Program-made: the position numbers and the translations under genes
In this document: positions 36,336-38,110 of the stretch, in pieces
Layout of the letters: the number at the start of each line of letters is the position of its first letter
Numbering within the stretch: the stretch's first letter is position 1
From: a virus
Reading direction: 5' to 3' (one strand)
Virus record (IMG/VR): IMGVR_UViG_3300005062_000005
Location: 1-38,110 of that record
Length of the DNA: 38,110 bases
Notes under the pieces: model-generated
What the model was told of the DNA's origin: nothing
The model's database searches: none
Seen by the model: only the letters and a program-made list of their open reading frames with translations

Positions 36336-37562
36336 CTAGTATGCGATTATGGGCAGCACGTGCATATTTTTAGGGCGCGTCTCAGTGTCACCTGTGGCTA
36401 ACGTTGAGAGATTATCTCGCTGCTTGGTATTGGAATTAATCTCCAACTTCGTTTCGCCAGTGACGCCACTCGTGCCCATGTTGATCTCATGATTATGGCT
36501 TTTAAACGCATCATCCTGATATGTGCCAACAACACCTCCAATCGGAACTCCGCGACGGAATAAGTTTCGAAAATCAGGAACGTTGAACGTAGTTGACCCG
36601 TCACCAACCCCGTAAAGAGTACCGATCACGGCGAACAACTCTGCATAATCTCCCCTGTCGTACTCTGCGCCGTCCATAACAAGCGCCCAACTTGGCGGAG
36701 TGGAGGACGGCCAATCGAGCATAGTGCCGGGAGGTGGAGACCCCTTTGCCAATGTTCTGATAGCCTGAGCAGTCGTCAGAGGAGTCATAACCTTGTTGTC
36801 GGCCTCTCCGGCCTCGGCCTCGATTTCGGTGGCTACATCCATATTGAACGCCGAGTTTTTGGAAAATACGGGTTCGTATGTCCCGGCGTGGTCGTGCGTG
36901 GCCGGTGCATAGAAATCGGGCGCATTACCGCCAAGATTGTCAGAGTCAGCGGCACTGTCGGCTGTTGCCGCATGTGTGTACTTGGGGGCCATACCGGTTC
37001 CCAGCCCGTATTCGACCAAGGCCAGGCCGGTGTCGAGGATCATGTTTTCGACCACAACAGTTGTCACGCCGCCGCTGTACGTCGCAGAAGTTACGTATCC
37101 TTGGGCGTCTACTGTCTGGTAAGCGCGAACAGCCCTGTAGGACTGGAACTCGCCGGCAAAATCTCCTGGCAGGGAAAACGACGTGTCGTTTAACCTTGTA
37201 GGGGTCTGAACTTCGCCGTTCGCTATTGGGCGCTCCCACACGTTCCCGCGCAGATCCGCAAGTGCCCCGGCGGTCAGCCGGAGTTCCACACGGTCACCGG
37301 CGCTAAAAGACTGCGCCGTCGTATTTTCCTGAGCTCGCTCGATGGTGAATGTGTTGTCTTCAACAGCGGTGATCTTTACGAACTCGGTTTTGAGTGTGGC
37401 CCCGCCGGTGGGCGTATTGGAAATAGCGGCCATGAACCAATCGCCGGGCAATGTCAGGGCTGGAAACTTGGGAACATCCGCGCTCGGTATTTGCAGCGTC
37501 GTATCGGTCGTGCCTATGCCAAACGAGAGCGTTGTTTTGGCGTAATTGGTCAATTGAAGCAT
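36336..37562 (-). CDS. Tail collar fibre protein
   Basis: 408 residues from ATG 37562 (GAGGAG upstream; overlaps the preceding stop as TGATG). The N-terminal beta part (TTLSFGIGTTDTTLQIPSAD) resembles domains that attach fibres to the tail. The phage tail collar domain is at about residues 285-380: SPPPGTMLDWPSSTPPSWAL, GDGSTTFNVPDFRNLFRRG, and FKSHNHEI, whose His residues may bind metal. It is a likely receptor-binding or accessory fibre, with the assembly gene downstream. Confidence 0.85.
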   Translation of the reverse strand: MLQLTNYAKTTLSFGIGTTDTTLQIPSADVPKFPALTLPGDWFMAAISNTPTGGATLKTEFVKITAVEDNTFTIERAQENTTAQSFSAGDRVELRLTAGALADLRGNVWERPIANGEVQTPTRLNDTSFSLPGDFAGEFQSYRAVRAYQTVDAQGYVTSATYSGGVTTVVVENMILDTGLALVEYGLGTGMAPKYTHAATADSAADSDNLGGNAPDFYAPATHDHAGTYEPVFSKNSAFNMDVATEIEAEAGEADNKVMTPLTTAQAIRTLAKGSPPPGTMLDWPSSTPPSWALVMDGAEYDRGDYAELFAVIGTLYGVGDGSTTFNVPDFRNLFRRGVPIGGVVGTYQDDAFKSHNHEINMGTSGVTGETKLEINSNTKQRDNLSTLATGDTETRPKNMHVLPIIAY

Positions 37563-38110
37563 CAAAACACTCCTCGAATGTTGATGGGTGGGTGGGCGCT
37601 GCCGCTGGTCAAAATGCCAATCGGCGACGGGGTCCGGCTCTGGGTATCGATGGAGATTCGTCCCTCGCTTTCGGCGGACAATAAGATGGTGGCTGCATCG
37701 CCATCTTCGACGGCGACAACAACGCATGAAACAAGGTTTGAAACCACCAACCCGATAGCTGCCACGTCAACGTCTTCAACGGCGAAGATGGCGGCCAACG
37801 AATCAGTGCTGAAAAAAGTCATGATGACGTTTGCCGCATCGTCATCCTCTGTGGCCTCAATCGAGGCTGAGGCTGGGTTTACGACGGTCACAACCCCGGC
37901 AGCTATGTCATCGTCTTCCGTGGCAATTATGGCGGCTAAAACATCGCGCTCGCCCCCCCCTGACTCGACGTCTGCGTACATGGATAGTCGGTAATCGTAT
38001 TGAGCGCCGTCTACCCATGGGTCGCCATACGTGCCGATGCGGCACGCGTCCGTGACCACATCGTATTTTTGCTGCAATTGACTGTTGGCACCCACGGCCA
38101 TGCAATACTG
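37562..38110 (-). CDS. Tail fibre-like protein, C-terminal part with tandem repeats (cut by right edge)
   Basis: The frame is open from the right edge (reading QYCM...), so the ATG at 38101 is probably internal. The segment YDVVTDACRIGTYGDPW, then YDYRLSMYA resembles the end of the beta-sandwich domains of fibre proteins whose N-terminal half ends 'YPVxxDP', like the left-edge gene. After it come four tandem 23-24-residue repeats (about residues 54-147) with consensus A-(T/V)-E-D-x-D-x-A-A, and a short tail. Phage fibres often carry such 'A-T-E-x-x-D-x-A-A' repeats as rods. The stop overlaps the collar fibre start. Confidence 0.6.
   Translation of the reverse strand, partial: QYCMAVGANSQLQQKYDVVTDACRIGTYGDPWVDGAQYDYRLSMYADVESGGGERDVLAAIIATEDDDIAAGVVTVVNPASASIEATEDDDAANVIMTFFSTDSLAAIFAVEDVDVAAIGLVVSNLVSCVVVAVEDGDAATILLSAESEGRISIDTQSRTPSPIGILTSGSAHPPINIRGVF

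Noticed and set aside
36336-37727. Longer collar fibre start at 37727
   Set aside because: The extra 55 residues are Arg/His/Pro-rich antisense-like sequence inside the repeat-bearing gene. ATG 37562 has GAGGAG upstream and normal fibre N-terminal sequence.

Overview
The window is essentially one bacteriophage genome of the short-tailed (podovirus-like) kind: an N4-gp56-type major capsid protein, a P22-like portal, a two-subunit terminase and a giant 2,497-residue internal or ejection protein. The host is probably a GC-rich Gram-negative bacterium. The evidence for Gram-negative is an Rz/Rz1 spanin pair and an exported transglycosylase. The style of several small genes reminds me of Desulfovibrio-type phages, but that is an impression and not proof. 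No host genes are visible at either edge.

Layout: almost everything is on the minus strand and reads right to left. From the immunity region (about 18.6-22.8 kb) an early operon runs leftwards: CII-like regulator, a DUF1376/O-like replication protein with an iteron cluster inside it, RusA, a mini kinase-like protein, a MazG-like enzyme, tRNA-Pro(UGG), cysteine-rich proteins and an HTH protein. It ends at a terminator at 12.6 kb. A putative activator-dependent late promoter with three 11-bp repeats follows. It leads into the lysis cassette (12.4-10.6 kb), a Tad1/Acb2-like candidate anti-defence gene, terminase, portal, scaffold, capsid, head-tail adaptors and a tail-fibre-like gene cut by the left edge. 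The right edge starts inside the C-terminal part of the same type of fibre gene. It continues leftwards through a collar fibre, fibre assembly protein, tail nozzle-like protein, GNAT and internal virion proteins to the giant protein. The two edges therefore look like the two parts of one gene, and the window like a circular (or circularly permuted) genome opened there, with a few hundred bases missing.

The immunity region has two parts. A CI-like S24 repressor diverges from a Cro-like gene over two operators. An Arc-like ribbon-helix-helix protein lies upstream of an unknown protein and a BRO-N/KilAC antirepressor, reminiscent of P22 immI. Between them, in reverse orientation, are two exported-protein genes (an SNase-type nuclease and an AT-rich Sel1-like protein) that look like accessory cargo. 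No integrase or partition gene was recognised.

The most striking points are these. (1) A complete HNH endonuclease gene with its own strong ribosome binding site lies antisense inside the giant virion gene, in codon-to-codon register, while the giant frame stays open. (2) A Tad1/Acb2-like gene, which may bind immune signalling nucleotides, sits between lysis and packaging. (3) A 158-residue kinase-like protein keeps the core catalytic motifs. (4) A probable replication origin is embedded in the O-like gene. (5) A repeat-bearing late promoter may be activator-dependent. All family calls were made by eye from the translations and no database was searched.
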